From Lactiplantibacillus pingfangensis (GTDB lineage: Bacteria; Bacillota; Bacilli; Lactobacillales; Lactobacillaceae): a stretch of 64,000 nt of DNA. The stretch is from positions 114,727 to 178,726 of the forward strand of contig NZ_BJDG01000002.1 in assembly GCF_005404945.1 (NCBI RefSeq), in the 5' to 3' direction. The notes below the pieces were generated by a model. That model worked only from the letters and a program-made list of their open reading frames with translations. It did not search any database and was not told the origin of the DNA. Position numbers and translations under genes: made by a program. Within the stretch, counting starts at the first letter, position 1; each line of letters starts with the position of its first letter. Below are positions 26,573-35,137 of the stretch, piece after piece.

Positions 26573-28132
26573 GTGGGAGAAAAAGGGCTGAACCGACTGC
26601 GAGCGGCCTCAAGAAATGCTGTCACAACCATGGTGACGCAACTGATTGGGTTGGTCTTGAAGTTTGGGGTTCAAACGGCATTTATTCGAAGTTTGTCTGA
26701 AGATTATCTTGGCTTAAATGGCCTTTTTACAAATTTGGTCAGCTTTTTAAGTTTTGCTGATTTGGGAATCGGAACGGCGATTACAGTTGGGTTATACCAA
26801 CCAATTGCGCGTGGGCAAGTTACGGTGGTGCAAGCCTTAATGGCGTTTTACCAACGACTTTACCGCGTGATTATTTTGGTGATGGCCGGTACTGGCCTTG
26901 CGATTGCACCGCTATTGCCATTACTAATTAAAGACACGTCTTTTAAGCCAGGACAATTAGCCTTATGGTTTTTAGGTTATTTGCTGATGACCTTGGCAAC
27001 TTATTTTAGTGCCCATCAGCGCTCACTGTTAATGGCCATGCAGCAAGACTATTTGACGGTACGCAATGACTTTGGCTTTAAAGTGATTCAGCAAGTTGCT
27101 CAAATTATTATCTTAGTGCAGTGGCAGTCATTTTTAGGCTTTTTAGTCATTCAGTTGGTTATGGCAATTTGCAGTAATTGGCGATTATCGCGCATGGCAC
27201 GAAAACGGCATCCAGAGATTTTTTTACTGGTTGCGGATCAGGAGCACCCTAAATTGGCTGCTGCAAGGCGACATGAAATTCGCCAAACGATCGTGGGGGC
27301 GATTGCCAATAAAATTGGCGCAGTTGTGATTTTTAGCACGGATAATCTCGTATTGGCGATGTGGGTTGGGTTAACCGCAGTGGCAAAATATGCCAACTAT
27401 CTGTTGATTGTGCAAAGTATCAGTGCCATTTTTGCTCAGGTGATGGGCTCGGTCGTGAGCAGCATTGGTCATTTACATGCGACGGCCACCCCTCAGCATC
27501 AACAACGCATCTTTTATCGCTTATTATATTTGAACACTGGCGTTAATTTGATGGTGTCGGTGGGCTTAAGTTTTGCCATGAGTCGGTTTATTGTCATCTG
27601 GGCTGGACCGGAGTACCGCTTGGCGACATTAGTGACCATGCTCATTGTATTGAATTATTCACTGAGCCAGTCACGATATGTTGTGACAAGCTTTATTTCG
27701 GGGTTAGGTTGTTTTTGGGCGTTGCGCTGGAAGGCGATTGTTGAAGCTGGTGTCAATATTGGCTTATCGCTGCTATTGGTTGGTCAATATGGCATCTTAG
27801 GCGTGGTCCTGGGCACGCTGGTCAGTCATGTGTTGATTAATCTCGTTTGGGAGCCGGCACTCCTGTTCCGCGTGGGGACACTGGGACCGTTGCGACAGTA
27901 CTTGGTTGCGTATTTGAAATATGAAGGCTTGATTGTGGTCGTGATTGGCGTGATGAGTTGGTTGTCGACTAAAGTTGGGACTGTCACCATTGCCCAGTTG
28001 GCTGGGCTGACATTGGGACTAGAAGTTGTCATTGGGGGCCTTTTTGTGGCCATGACTTGTCGAAGTCCAGCGTTTCAGTATTTTAAAGGTTTGCTGATTA
28101 AAGCGGTCAAACGAGTTTTTCAAGCCGCTTAG
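26573..28132 (+). CDS. wzx: Polysaccharide flippase (Wzx type), cluster B
   Basis: A 519-residue membrane protein with about 14 helices. It begins NRLRAASRNAVTTMVTQLIGLVLKFGVQTAFIRSLSEDYLGLNGLFTNLVSFL, matching the lipopolysaccharide-type flippases of lactobacilli (R-x-x-N-x-x-x-x and YLGLNGLF). It moves the completed lipid-linked unit outward. The start is GTG 26573 with a modest AAGTGGGTGA site (26556-26565). It is the last gene of the island; 75 bases separate it from zapA. Confidence 0.87.
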   Translation: MGEKGLNRLRAASRNAVTTMVTQLIGLVLKFGVQTAFIRSLSEDYLGLNGLFTNLVSFLSFADLGIGTAITVGLYQPIARGQVTVVQALMAFYQRLYRVIILVMAGTGLAIAPLLPLLIKDTSFKPGQLALWFLGYLLMTLATYFSAHQRSLLMAMQQDYLTVRNDFGFKVIQQVAQIIILVQWQSFLGFLVIQLVMAICSNWRLSRMARKRHPEIFLLVADQEHPKLAAARRHEIRQTIVGAIANKIGAVVIFSTDNLVLAMWVGLTAVAKYANYLLIVQSISAIFAQVMGSVVSSIGHLHATATPQHQQRIFYRLLYLNTGVNLMVSVGLSFAMSRFIVIWAGPEYRLATLVTMLIVLNYSLSQSRYVVTSFISGLGCFWALRWKAIVEAGVNIGLSLLLVGQYGILGVVLGTLVSHVLINLVWEPALLFRVGTLGPLRQYLVAYLKYEGLIVVVIGVMSWLSTKVGTVTIAQLAGLTLGLEVVIGGLFVAMTCRSPAFQYFKGLLIKAVKRVFQAA

Positions 28133-28207
28133 CCCTTAAAAGTCGCATAAACCCAGCAATCATGCTAAAATAAATCATGTTACTGAACACAAGGGAGCTG
28201 GGTTAAG

Positions 28208-28459
28208 ATGGCGACAAGCAAGCGCCGCTTTAAAGCGGAAATTGATGGTCACGAGTATACGATCATCGGCAGCGCATCCGACCGTCACATGCAAACGGTG
28301 ACGCGGATGATGAACGAACAAATTGCACAATTAAAGAAATTAGCCCCAGATCTGTCTGATCAAGCGATTGCGACGTTACTCGCTTTTAACGCGATTTCAG
28401 ATCAAGTGGATAAACAAGCAGAATTATTGAAGATGCAACCAGATGATGCAAAAGAATAG
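28208..28459 (+). CDS. zapA: Cell division protein ZapA
   Basis: An 83-residue ZapA family protein: KRRFKAEIDGHEYTIIGSASDRHMQTVTRMMNEQI, then a coiled-coil helix through IATLLAFNAISDQVDKQAELLKM. It binds and bundles FtsZ filaments at the division site. ATG 28208 follows AAGGGAGCTGGG (28191-28202). It re-enters conserved genome after the polysaccharide island. The usual Firmicutes follower cvpA is not present between it and mutS2. Confidence 0.88.
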   Translation: MATSKRRFKAEIDGHEYTIIGSASDRHMQTVTRMMNEQIAQLKKLAPDLSDQAIATLLAFNAISDQVDKQAELLKMQPDDAKE

Positions 28460-28477
28460 CTGCATCATCTTTTTTTG
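28442..28477 (+). terminator. Terminator overlapping the end of zapA
   Basis: GATGATGCA (28442-28450, inside the last zapA codons) pairs exactly with TGCATCATC (28461-28469), followed by eight T. The stem uses coding bases for its left arm. Confidence 0.88.
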
Positions 28478-28511
28478 CGTTTGAGATGAGTCAATCCAAG
28501 GAGGGATACCG

Positions 28512-30878
28512 TTGAATTCCAAAGTACTCACTACCTTAGAGTATCAACAAGTTAAACAACAATTAACGCCGTATTTAGTGTCGGCGGCGGGTCAAAAAGA
28601 ACTCGCAGAATTACAACCAATGAGTGACCTTGATCGCGTTCAGGTTGCATTGGATGAAACTAACGATGGTGCCGAGGTTTATCGGCTAAAAGGCGGCATC
28701 CCAATTGCCCGTTTAGCCGATATTGCCCCACACATGAAGCGTTTGGCCATTGGTGCCACGCTGAATGGGAGTGAATTGGGCCAAGTTGGTCGGGTGTTGA
28801 AAACCACGCGGGCCATCACACGTTTCTTTGACGACCTCTTAGCGGATTCACCAGAAAATGGGATTCGCCACTTATTTGATGAAGTCCAAGAACTCGTCAC
28901 CTTGCCAGAAGTGACGAAACGCTTAGCGACCGCCATTGAAGGCGACGGCCACATCACGGATGAGGCTTCACCAGAATTGAGCAGTATCCGCAGTCACATC
29001 AGCAAAACTGAGGGCGAAATTCGCGCGAAGATGGAACATTACACTCGCGGAAAAGATGCCAAGTATTTGAGTGATCCGATTATTACGATTCGAAATGATC
29101 GTTATGTCATTCCGGTTAAAGCCGAGAATCGGAGCCGTTTTGGTGGGATTGTTCACGATCAGAGTGCCAGTGGCCAAACGTTATTTATTGAACCACAGGC
29201 AGTCATGGCATTAAATGATCGCTTGCGGCAAAATCAAGTGGCAGAGAAACAAGAAGAACAACGAATCTTGGAAGAACTCTCAAACTTGATTTCACCGTAT
29301 CAAGATGAAATTTTGCAAAATGCGGCGATTCTGGGCCATTTTGACTTTATCAATGCCAAGGCGCGATATGCGCATGACATGAAGGCGACCGAACCAACCG
29401 TGTCAGTTAAAAATGAGGTTTATTTGCGACAAGCTCGGCATCCTTTAATTGATCAAAAAAAGGTTGTCGCTAACGATATTACGTTAGGGACTGACTACCA
29501 AGCAATTGTGATTACTGGACCGAACACCGGTGGGAAGACCATTACGCTGAAAACGCTGGGATTGTTACAATTAATGGGGCAATCTGGCTTATTCATTCCG
29601 GTCGATGAAGGCAGTCGTATTGGGATTTATGACGAGATATTTGCGGATATTGGTGATGAACAATCAATTGAACAAAACCTAAGTACCTTCTCGTCACATA
29701 TGGAAAATATTGAAAGCTTTTTGGCACAAATCAATGACCGCAGTTTAGTCCTAGTCGATGAATTAGGGGCCGGGACCGATCCGCAAGAAGGGGCAGCCTT
29801 AGCGATTGCTATTTTGGATGCCATTGGTGCTAAAAATACGCAAGTGGTTGCGACGACCCATTATCCAGAATTGAAGGCATACGGGTTTAATCGGCCAGAT
29901 ACGATTAATGCTAGTATGGAGTTCGATGAGGCGACGTTGAAACCGACCTATCGCTTACTCGTCGGGATTCCTGGTCGTAGTAACGCCTTGGATATTGCCC
30001 AACGCTTGGGCATTCCAAAAACGATTGTTGACCAGGCACGCTCATTAACGGACAGCGATAGCCAAGATTTGAATGCGATGATTGCTGATTTAGTTGCCAA
30101 GCGCAAACAGGTTGAAGATGAACAGTTGCAACTAGCAACTGACCTCACTGACGCGGATCAGCTTCACAAACAGTTGAAGAGTGAATTTAATGCTTACCAA
30201 CAGCGCAAGGATCAATTGATTGAAGACGCCAAGGTTCAAGCGAACGAGATTGTTGAAAAGAGCAAGACTAAGGCCGACGCGATTATTAGTGATTTGCGCA
30301 AGAAGCAACTGGCGAGTGGTACGACTAATATTAAAGAAAACGAATTAATTGACGCGAAGGGTGCTTTGAACGCACTGGAGCAACAACCTAAGTTGAAAAA
30401 GAACCGCATCTTGCGGCACGAAAAGGCGAAACAAGACTTCCACAAGGGCGATGACGTCTTAGTGAAGTCCTATGGTCAACGTGGGGTGCTCGTCCAGAAG
30501 ATGGGCCAGCATGAGTGGGAAGTACAACTTGGCATTTTGAAGATGAAGATTCAGGAAGCCGACATGGAAAAGGTGACAGCCGAGGCAGAACCGAAACGGG
30601 CCCGAGCAACGATTCAATCTGCGAACGCCAGTCATGTGTCACCGAATTTGGACTTACGTGGCGTGCGGTATGAAGACGCGATGACGCAAGTGGATCGCTA
30701 CATTGATGCTGCGCTCTTAGCCGGTTATCCAGCGGTAACCATCGTGCATGGTAAGGGAACTGGGGCTTTACGTGAGGGGATTACGGACTATTTGAAGACG
30801 AATCGTCAAGTGAAGTCGTTCCACTTTGCTGCGCCTAACCATGGCGGTAACGGTGCAACCGAAGTGAGTTTTAAATAG
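28512..30878 (+). CDS. mutS2: Endonuclease MutS2
   Basis: A 788-residue MutS2. The ATPase has Walker A ITGPNTGGKTITLKT (about residues 333-347), Walker B LVLVDELGAGTDPQEGAAL, and VATTHYPELKAYGF; a long coiled coil follows (about 515-640), then a KOW-like segment, and the C-terminal Smr nuclease domain with LDLRGVRYEDAM and VTIVHGKGTGALREGI. It suppresses homologous recombination and has been linked to rescue of collided ribosomes in Bacillus. It starts at TTG 28512 behind AAGGAGGG (28498-28505). Length is typical. Confidence 0.95.
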   Translation: MNSKVLTTLEYQQVKQQLTPYLVSAAGQKELAELQPMSDLDRVQVALDETNDGAEVYRLKGGIPIARLADIAPHMKRLAIGATLNGSELGQVGRVLKTTRAITRFFDDLLADSPENGIRHLFDEVQELVTLPEVTKRLATAIEGDGHITDEASPELSSIRSHISKTEGEIRAKMEHYTRGKDAKYLSDPIITIRNDRYVIPVKAENRSRFGGIVHDQSASGQTLFIEPQAVMALNDRLRQNQVAEKQEEQRILEELSNLISPYQDEILQNAAILGHFDFINAKARYAHDMKATEPTVSVKNEVYLRQARHPLIDQKKVVANDITLGTDYQAIVITGPNTGGKTITLKTLGLLQLMGQSGLFIPVDEGSRIGIYDEIFADIGDEQSIEQNLSTFSSHMENIESFLAQINDRSLVLVDELGAGTDPQEGAALAIAILDAIGAKNTQVVATTHYPELKAYGFNRPDTINASMEFDEATLKPTYRLLVGIPGRSNALDIAQRLGIPKTIVDQARSLTDSDSQDLNAMIADLVAKRKQVEDEQLQLATDLTDADQLHKQLKSEFNAYQQRKDQLIEDAKVQANEIVEKSKTKADAIISDLRKKQLASGTTNIKENELIDAKGALNALEQQPKLKKNRILRHEKAKQDFHKGDDVLVKSYGQRGVLVQKMGQHEWEVQLGILKMKIQEADMEKVTAEAEPKRARATIQSANASHVSPNLDLRGVRYEDAMTQVDRYIDAALLAGYPAVTIVHGKGTGALREGITDYLKTNRQVKSFHFAAPNHGGNGATEVSFK

Positions 30879-30894
30879 TTTTTAGACAAATTGG

Positions 30895-30924
30895 TTGTGC
30901 TTTTTCAAGGTTAACTGATATACT
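30895..30924 (+). promoter_or_regulatory. Probable sigma-A promoter of trxA
   Basis: TTGTGC (30895-30900) and TATACT (30919-30924) are separated by 18 bases, about 20 bases upstream of the trxA ribosome site (TAGGAGG, 30948-30954). This would let thioredoxin be made apart from mutS2. Confidence 0.55.
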
Positions 30925-30962
30925 TACTATTAGTAAATATCAATTATAGGAGGCCGATTAAA

Positions 30963-31280
30963 ATGGTCGAAGCAACGACAGATAAAACGTTTGAAGCGGA
31001 TACTGCAAAAGGTGTGACATTAACTGATTTTTGGGCAACTTGGTGTGGTCCTTGTCGGATGCAATCACCAGTTGTTGAGCAATTAGCAACCGAGATGGGT
31101 GATAAGGTCACTTTTAATAAGATGGACGTTGATGCTAACCCTGATACGGCTAGCAACTTCGGCATTATGAGTATCCCAACTTTACTCGTTAAAAAAGATG
31201 GTGAAGTTGTCGATACCTTAGTCGGTTACCATTCAAAAGAACAAATCATGCAAACCCTAGATCAATTCGTTGAAGCCTAG
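30963..31280 (+). CDS. trxA: Thioredoxin
   Basis: A 105-residue thioredoxin with the active site WCGPC at residues 27-31 in the strand TDFWATWCGPCRMQSPVVEQL, and the cis-proline in GIMSIPTLLVKKDGEVVD. It reduces protein disulphides in the cytoplasm using thioredoxin reductase, serving ribonucleotide reductase, peptide methionine sulphoxide reductase and oxidative defence. The mutS2-trxA neighbourhood is standard in lactobacilli. Confidence 0.95.
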   Translation: MVEATTDKTFEADTAKGVTLTDFWATWCGPCRMQSPVVEQLATEMGDKVTFNKMDVDANPDTASNFGIMSIPTLLVKKDGEVVDTLVGYHSKEQIMQTLDQFVEA

Positions 31281-31293
31281 GTTTGACAGTTAT

Positions 31294-31332
31294 CAGGTCT
31301 TGATTGCCAGTGATGGTGATTGAGACCTTTTT
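31294..31332 (+). terminator. Likely terminator after trxA
   Basis: AGGTCT and AGACCT flank a 22-base loop that can pair in part, followed by TTTTT. The stem is short, so efficiency is uncertain. Confidence 0.5.
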
Positions 31333-31341
31333 GCTATCAAA

Positions 31342-31366
31342 AAAAGACCGTGACAGCTGTCATGGT
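31342..31366 (-). terminator. Terminator of the DUF2507 gene
   Basis: On the minus strand GACCATGACAG pairs with CTGTCACGGTC, an 11-bp stem with one wobble, followed by seven T. It lies 25 bases past the stop of the minus-strand gene. Confidence 0.85.
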
Positions 31367-31390
31367 CCTAGGCGTATTTCCGAAGACTGG

Positions 31391-31921
31391 TTAAGCGTCC
31401 GGATTTGGTTGATCATCATCGGCCGGCTGTTGGTCGGCTTCTGGGCGAACAATTTCAATTGGTGTCTGTGGATCTTGTCCCAACAAGGGCTGTTCATGAT
31501 CAATTGTCACTGAAATTCGCAGCGACATTTTATTTTGAGAGGTAATTTTGGCTTCACTGACGCAGTTGAAACGCTCGCTGACTTGTTCCGCCAGAAAGCC
31601 AGTTTCAAGCATGAAATCAGGGGCCTTCAGTGCGAAGCTACGGCGAGCAACGGGTTCACCTGTCAGTTCGTACGTGATCAGATCGTTGGTTTCTTTTTGA
31701 AGAATTAAATGACCCCAGCCACATTGTTCAAAAAATGTCACTAGGTCTTCATTGGAAACGACTGGAAATTGGCGCGCCAATTCTTTACCTGCCCAGTAAA
31801 GGATCCCACTGCTATCGTCTCCCAGCAAGTTTGGTAACAAGGCATCGCGCAAGACTTCAACGCTTAAAACGGAAGACTTGATCGCGTTACCCGCAAATTG
31901 AGAATAAAAGGCGTTCGTCAT
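31391..31921 (-). CDS. DUF2507 family protein (YslB-like)
   Basis: A 176-residue protein of the YslB/DUF2507 family, recognised from LRDALLPNLLGDDSSGILYWAGKELAR and FFEQCGWGHLILQKE. The fold is like the V4R/XylR-N type of small-molecule-binding domains, but no function is known. The last 30 residues are an acidic, proline-rich extension (RPEADQQPADDDQPNPDA). The start is placed at 31921, with AAGGAAC just upstream; an in-frame ATG at 32011 adds 30 unlikely residues. It is transcribed against its neighbours and has its own terminator. Confidence 0.83.
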   Translation of the reverse strand: MTNAFYSQFAGNAIKSSVLSVEVLRDALLPNLLGDDSSGILYWAGKELARQFPVVSNEDLVTFFEQCGWGHLILQKETNDLITYELTGEPVARRSFALKAPDFMLETGFLAEQVSERFNCVSEAKITSQNKMSLRISVTIDHEQPLLGQDPQTPIEIVRPEADQQPADDDQPNPDA

Positions 31922-32120
31922 GATAGTTCCTTTCCATGTGTAATCGCAGTATCTCACTGCACCATAATAAATAGTATACCTTGTTTCCATAGATATACAG
32001 GTTTTTTTCACTTTCTAGGTCGGAAACTTAACCAATTCATATGCATTTGGGATTGCTTGAAATCAACGCTGAAAAAGGCGATAATGAAGTTTCAGAATTC
32101 AGTGAACGGAGATTTTGAAA

Positions 32121-32933
32121 ATGGCGAATCAACAGGCAATTGGTTTCATGGATTCCGGGGTTGGTGGTTTGACGGTCGTTAAACAGGCCTTGAAACAGCT
32201 CCCCCGTGAGAGTGTTATTTTTATTGGTGATCAAGCGAGATTGCCTTATGGACCGCGTCCTAGTGCACAAGTTCAGCAATTTTCTTGGCAAATGGCGAAT
32301 TTTTTGTTGGCGCAACAGATTAAGATGTTAGTCATCGCTTGCAACACGGCCACAGCGGCGGCGTTGCCGGACTTACGTGCCAAGCTAGGAATTCCCGTGA
32401 TTGGTGTGATTTCTCCGGGATCACGGGCCGCAATCAAAGCGTCTAAGAATCACCGTATTGGGGTGATTGCGACTGAAGGGACGATTCGTAGCAAAGCTTA
32501 TCAGCAGGCAATTTTAACCAAAGATCCGAGCGCAACCGTGATTTCACAAGCTTGTCCAAAGTTTGTGCCACTGGTTGAGTCTAATGAGTACCGGTCTTCT
32601 GTCGCGAAGCGCGTGGTTGCGGAAGGTTTACAACCGTTCAAAAATAGTGGCATTGATACTTTAGTTTTGGGCTGTACCCATTACCCCTTATTGCGACCTT
32701 TGATTCAGAACGTGGTTGGCCCGAAAGTCACCTTGATTGATTCTGGGGCAGAGACTGTCAATGGGGTTTCTTTCATGTTGGACTATTTGGATATTGCCAA
32801 TACCAGCACACAAAAACCACAGCCAGATCAGTATTACACGACGGGTTCGGCGGAACAGTTTGCGACCATTGCGCAAGATTGGCTCGAACAACCAAGTTTT
32901 AAGGCGACACAGATTGAATTAGGGGGGGATTAA
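32121..32933 (+). CDS. murI: Glutamate racemase
   Basis: A 270-residue cofactor-independent racemase that makes D-glutamate for peptidoglycan. Both catalytic cysteines are visible, in VIACNTATAAALP and VLGCTHYPLLRP, with the conserved FMDSGVGGLTVV at the N-terminus and IGDQARLPYGPR. ATG 32121 is chosen since GGAG (32108-32111) is well spaced from it; TTG 32115 is too near. The gene ends one base before the TTG of rdgB, so the two are co-translated. Confidence 0.95.
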   Translation: MANQQAIGFMDSGVGGLTVVKQALKQLPRESVIFIGDQARLPYGPRPSAQVQQFSWQMANFLLAQQIKMLVIACNTATAAALPDLRAKLGIPVIGVISPGSRAAIKASKNHRIGVIATEGTIRSKAYQQAILTKDPSATVISQACPKFVPLVESNEYRSSVAKRVVAEGLQPFKNSGIDTLVLGCTHYPLLRPLIQNVVGPKVTLIDSGAETVNGVSFMLDYLDIANTSTQKPQPDQYYTTGSAEQFATIAQDWLEQPSFKATQIELGGD

Positions 32934-32934
32934 G

Positions 32935-33531
32935 TTGAAAACGTTAATTATTGCGACAAACAATCCTGGCAAGGCGCGTGAATTCGCTGAGATGTTTAAA
33001 GACTATGAGATAACAGTTAAAACACTGGCCGATTTTACCGATATCCCGGAAATTACCGAGAATGGCATCACCTTTGAAGAAAATGCCACCAAAAAGGCAA
33101 CCGTGGTTGTTAAAGCGACCGGGTTGCCAGTCATCGCGGACGATTCTGGCCTGATGGTCGACGCCTTGCATGGTGATCCCGGGGTGTTCTCCGCCCGTTA
33201 TGCGGGCGATCACAATGATGCCGCCAACAATGCCAAGTTGTTGGCAAATTTAGGCGGGGTGCCAGAAGCGCAGCGAACCGCAACCTTTCACACGACCCTA
33301 GTTGCTTTGAAACCTAATGGGCAAAAATTAGTGGTCAATGGCGAACTTAAGGGACGAATTTTAATTGCGCCACGCGGGGACAATGGGTTTGGTTATGATC
33401 CGTTATTCTGGTCTGACAAGTTTCAATGTTCATTGGCCCAATTAACGGATGCACAAAAAAATTCAATCAGTCATCGTGGCGCTGCGTTACGACAACTGAT
33501 GCCAAAATTTGATGAATGGTGGGCGAATTAA
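32935..33531 (+). CDS. rdgB: XTP/dITP diphosphatase (RdgB/HAM1 family)
   Basis: A 198-residue non-canonical purine NTP pyrophosphatase. The motifs are IATNNPGKAREFAEMF (residues 5-20), TFEENATKKA, ADDSGLMVDAL and GDNGFGYDPLF, with a final SHRGAALRQL. It removes XTP and dITP and so prevents their use in DNA and RNA. It starts at TTG 32935. It overlaps no gene, but the following phosphodiesterase start lies two bases past its stop. The murI-rdgB-phosphodiesterase order is conserved in lactobacilli. Confidence 0.95.
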   Translation: MKTLIIATNNPGKAREFAEMFKDYEITVKTLADFTDIPEITENGITFEENATKKATVVVKATGLPVIADDSGLMVDALHGDPGVFSARYAGDHNDAANNAKLLANLGGVPEAQRTATFHTTLVALKPNGQKLVVNGELKGRILIAPRGDNGFGYDPLFWSDKFQCSLAQLTDAQKNSISHRGAALRQLMPKFDEWWAN

Positions 33532-33532
33532 G

Positions 33533-34051
33533 ATGAAATGTTTAGTCGTAAGTGACAGTCATGGCGACCGCGATATTCTCGTGAAATTGCTGGATGCCTA
33601 TCAAGGAAAAGTGTCGGCCTTCTTTCACTGCGGGGATTCTGAGTTGCAAGTGGATGATGCCGTCTTTAACCAAATATACACGGTTCAAGGCAATATGGAT
33701 TTTGATGATCGGCTACCCGATGAAGTGAGCACGACTGTTGATGGCGTGTCCGTGTATATGACTCATGGACACTTAGTCGGTGTTAACTTTGGGCTGGATC
33801 AGTTGATGGCAGCGGCAACGCAACATCAGGCGCAACTGGCCTTTTTTGGACATACGCATCAATTAGGGGTTGAACGCCATCATGGCTTGTTAGTTTTAAA
33901 TCCCGGCAGTATCAGTCAACCACGGGGTGAATTTAGCCGCCTCGGCGGAACCTATGCCATTGTCGAAACTGATGGTCAAAAGATAACCGTCCAGTATTAC
34001 AATCGTCAATTACAGCCAGTACCCGAATTGCACTTTCAATTTAACAGCTAA
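33533..34051 (+). CDS. YfcE/MJ0936-type metallophosphoesterase
   Basis: A 172-residue calcineurin-like phosphodiesterase. Metal ligands appear in order: VVSDSHGDRDIL (Asp, His), FHCGDSE, VQGNMDFD, YMTHGHLVG and FGHTHQLG, with LNPGSISQPRG at the end. Members split phosphodiesters such as 2',3'-cyclic nucleotides or bis-p-nitrophenyl phosphate in vitro; the physiological substrate is not established. ATG 33533 is two bases after the rdgB stop, so translation is probably coupled. Confidence 0.9.
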   Translation: MKCLVVSDSHGDRDILVKLLDAYQGKVSAFFHCGDSELQVDDAVFNQIYTVQGNMDFDDRLPDEVSTTVDGVSVYMTHGHLVGVNFGLDQLMAAATQHQAQLAFFGHTHQLGVERHHGLLVLNPGSISQPRGEFSRLGGTYAIVETDGQKITVQYYNRQLQPVPELHFQFNS

Positions 34052-34105
34052 AGCGGTTGAAAACTGAAATGCGCGAGTACGTCAGCCCATACAGATTTCA
34101 CTTCC

Positions 34106-34276
34106 GGTTGGGACTGATAACATGCGGTCGTGGGACCGGGCCAAGCCAGAAGCGTCTTGGTCCTCGCCCGGAACGCTTGCAAAAATCGCAAGTGTCTCGG
34201 ACAGTCCGTGGTGTAACGTCGGCCAAAATCAGCCGATGTAACGCCACCATCACGACCGATGCTATCAGTCCCAACC
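34106..34276 (+). repeat. Class I structured intergenic repeat, copy 1
   Basis: A 171-nt foldback. The closing stem pairs GGTTGGGACTGATA and CATGCGGTCGTG with the complementary CACGACCGATG and TATCAGTCCCAACC, leaving one A-C mismatch and one bulged G. Inside are hairpins CCAAG-(10)-CTTGG, CTTGC-aaaaatc-GCAAG and GTCGGC-caaaatca-GCCGAT. The second copy at 41004-41176 has the same layout with different stem sequences. This looks like a structured RNA or a palindromic mobile repeat rather than a simple terminator. Confidence 0.75.
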
Positions 34277-34390
34277 TGCAGCAAATTAAGCTCAGCGGAG
34301 TCAGGCAGAAACGTTGATTGGCCGGCGTTCTTTGCCGCCTAATCTTACAGGGCGATTCAAAGACGTGGGTTATCGGCTTGGAATAGAGGT

Positions 34391-34414
34391 TCCCAGACCG
34401 ACCTTTGGCTGGGA
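34391..34414 (+). repeat. Class II hairpin with conserved loop, copy 1
   Basis: TCCCAG (34391-34396) pairs with CTGGGA (34409-34414) around the 12-base loop ACCGACCTTTGG. The identical loop occurs at 56726-56737 on a stem of unrelated sequence. Confidence 0.7.
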
Positions 34415-34627
34415 CTGTCCCGCATGGCACAACGATTCTGCCTGGCGGAGCGCTCATCACGAGTTTAAGCGCGACGGTGACTGGATATGTTCCTGTTCAC
34501 GTGTTTTTGTGTACTTAGTATCCTTAATTAACAGCTAAATAATGATTAAAATAAGCAAAATGCCCTTAACTTAACGCGGCTTTCAGGTAAAATAGAAAGA
34601 GGTGCTTTAAAGAAGGGGGTTCACCTG

Positions 34628-35119
34628 ATGTTGATTAAACCAGTTGAAGATATGCTGTTACGCAATGCGGATCATTATTTGATTCCGGCCGACATCGTCG
34701 CAGTTGTCCAAGCTGATAATAATTTATACCACGCATTTTTGGTGCTGACGAAGATTAAATATTCAAAAATTCCGGTACTGGATAATGATGGTCACTTTGA
34801 AGGCTTAGTTTCCTTACCCTTAATTACTGAGCAAATGCTTGGTTTCGATCAGTTGAATACAGAAATCTTAATGCAAATGCGGGTCAGTGATGTGATGGAA
34901 ACGCGGGTTAAAACCGTGACGTCGGTTGGTGACGTTGAAACGACCCTGCATCTGATGATCAATGATCCATTTGTCCCAGTAGTTGATGCTGACGGTATTT
35001 TTCAAGGCATCATTACGCGACGTGAATTTATGAAGAGTTTCAATTTCTTGACTCATGAAATTGGGAAACAATATGATATGATTGAGAAGGATTTTTCCGG
35101 TAACGAAAAAACTAATTAA
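34628..35119 (+). CDS. cbpB: CBS-domain protein (CbpB/YkuL-like, probable cyclic-di-AMP sensor)
   Basis: A 163-residue cytoplasmic protein with two CBS domains: the first around residues 15-75 (FLVLTKIKYSKIPVLDNDGHFEGLVSLP), the second around 85-140 (VSDVMETRVKTVTSVGDVETTL, then FVPVVDADGIFQGIITRREF). Homologues in Listeria (CbpB) and Bacillus (DarB/YkuL) bind c-di-AMP and, when free, stimulate the Rel (p)ppGpp synthetase. The place directly before dapH is conserved. ATG 34628 lies behind GAAGGGGGTT (34612-34621). Confidence 0.83.
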   Translation: MLIKPVEDMLLRNADHYLIPADIVAVVQADNNLYHAFLVLTKIKYSKIPVLDNDGHFEGLVSLPLITEQMLGFDQLNTEILMQMRVSDVMETRVKTVTSVGDVETTLHLMINDPFVPVVDADGIFQGIITRREFMKSFNFLTHEIGKQYDMIEKDFSGNEKTN

Positions 35120-35137
35120 AACAATGGAGGCGTTCTA

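Larger units (their letters stand above)
34052..34627. other. 576-base intergenic region filled with folded repeat DNA
   Basis: No gene is supported, although several short frames on both strands cross it. It holds the class I folded repeat (34106-34276), a conserved 33-base motif (34284-34316), a GC-rich hairpin around 34320-34340, and the class II hairpin (34391-34414). The last 60 bases carry a TAAAAT-type -10 (about 34587-34592) for the CBS gene. Confidence 0.7.

Noticed and set aside
34098..34460. 120-codon minus-strand frame and several plus-strand frames in the 34-kb gap
   Set aside because: They cross the class I and class II foldbacks, have no ribosome sites and no recognisable family; the DNA is better explained by structure.
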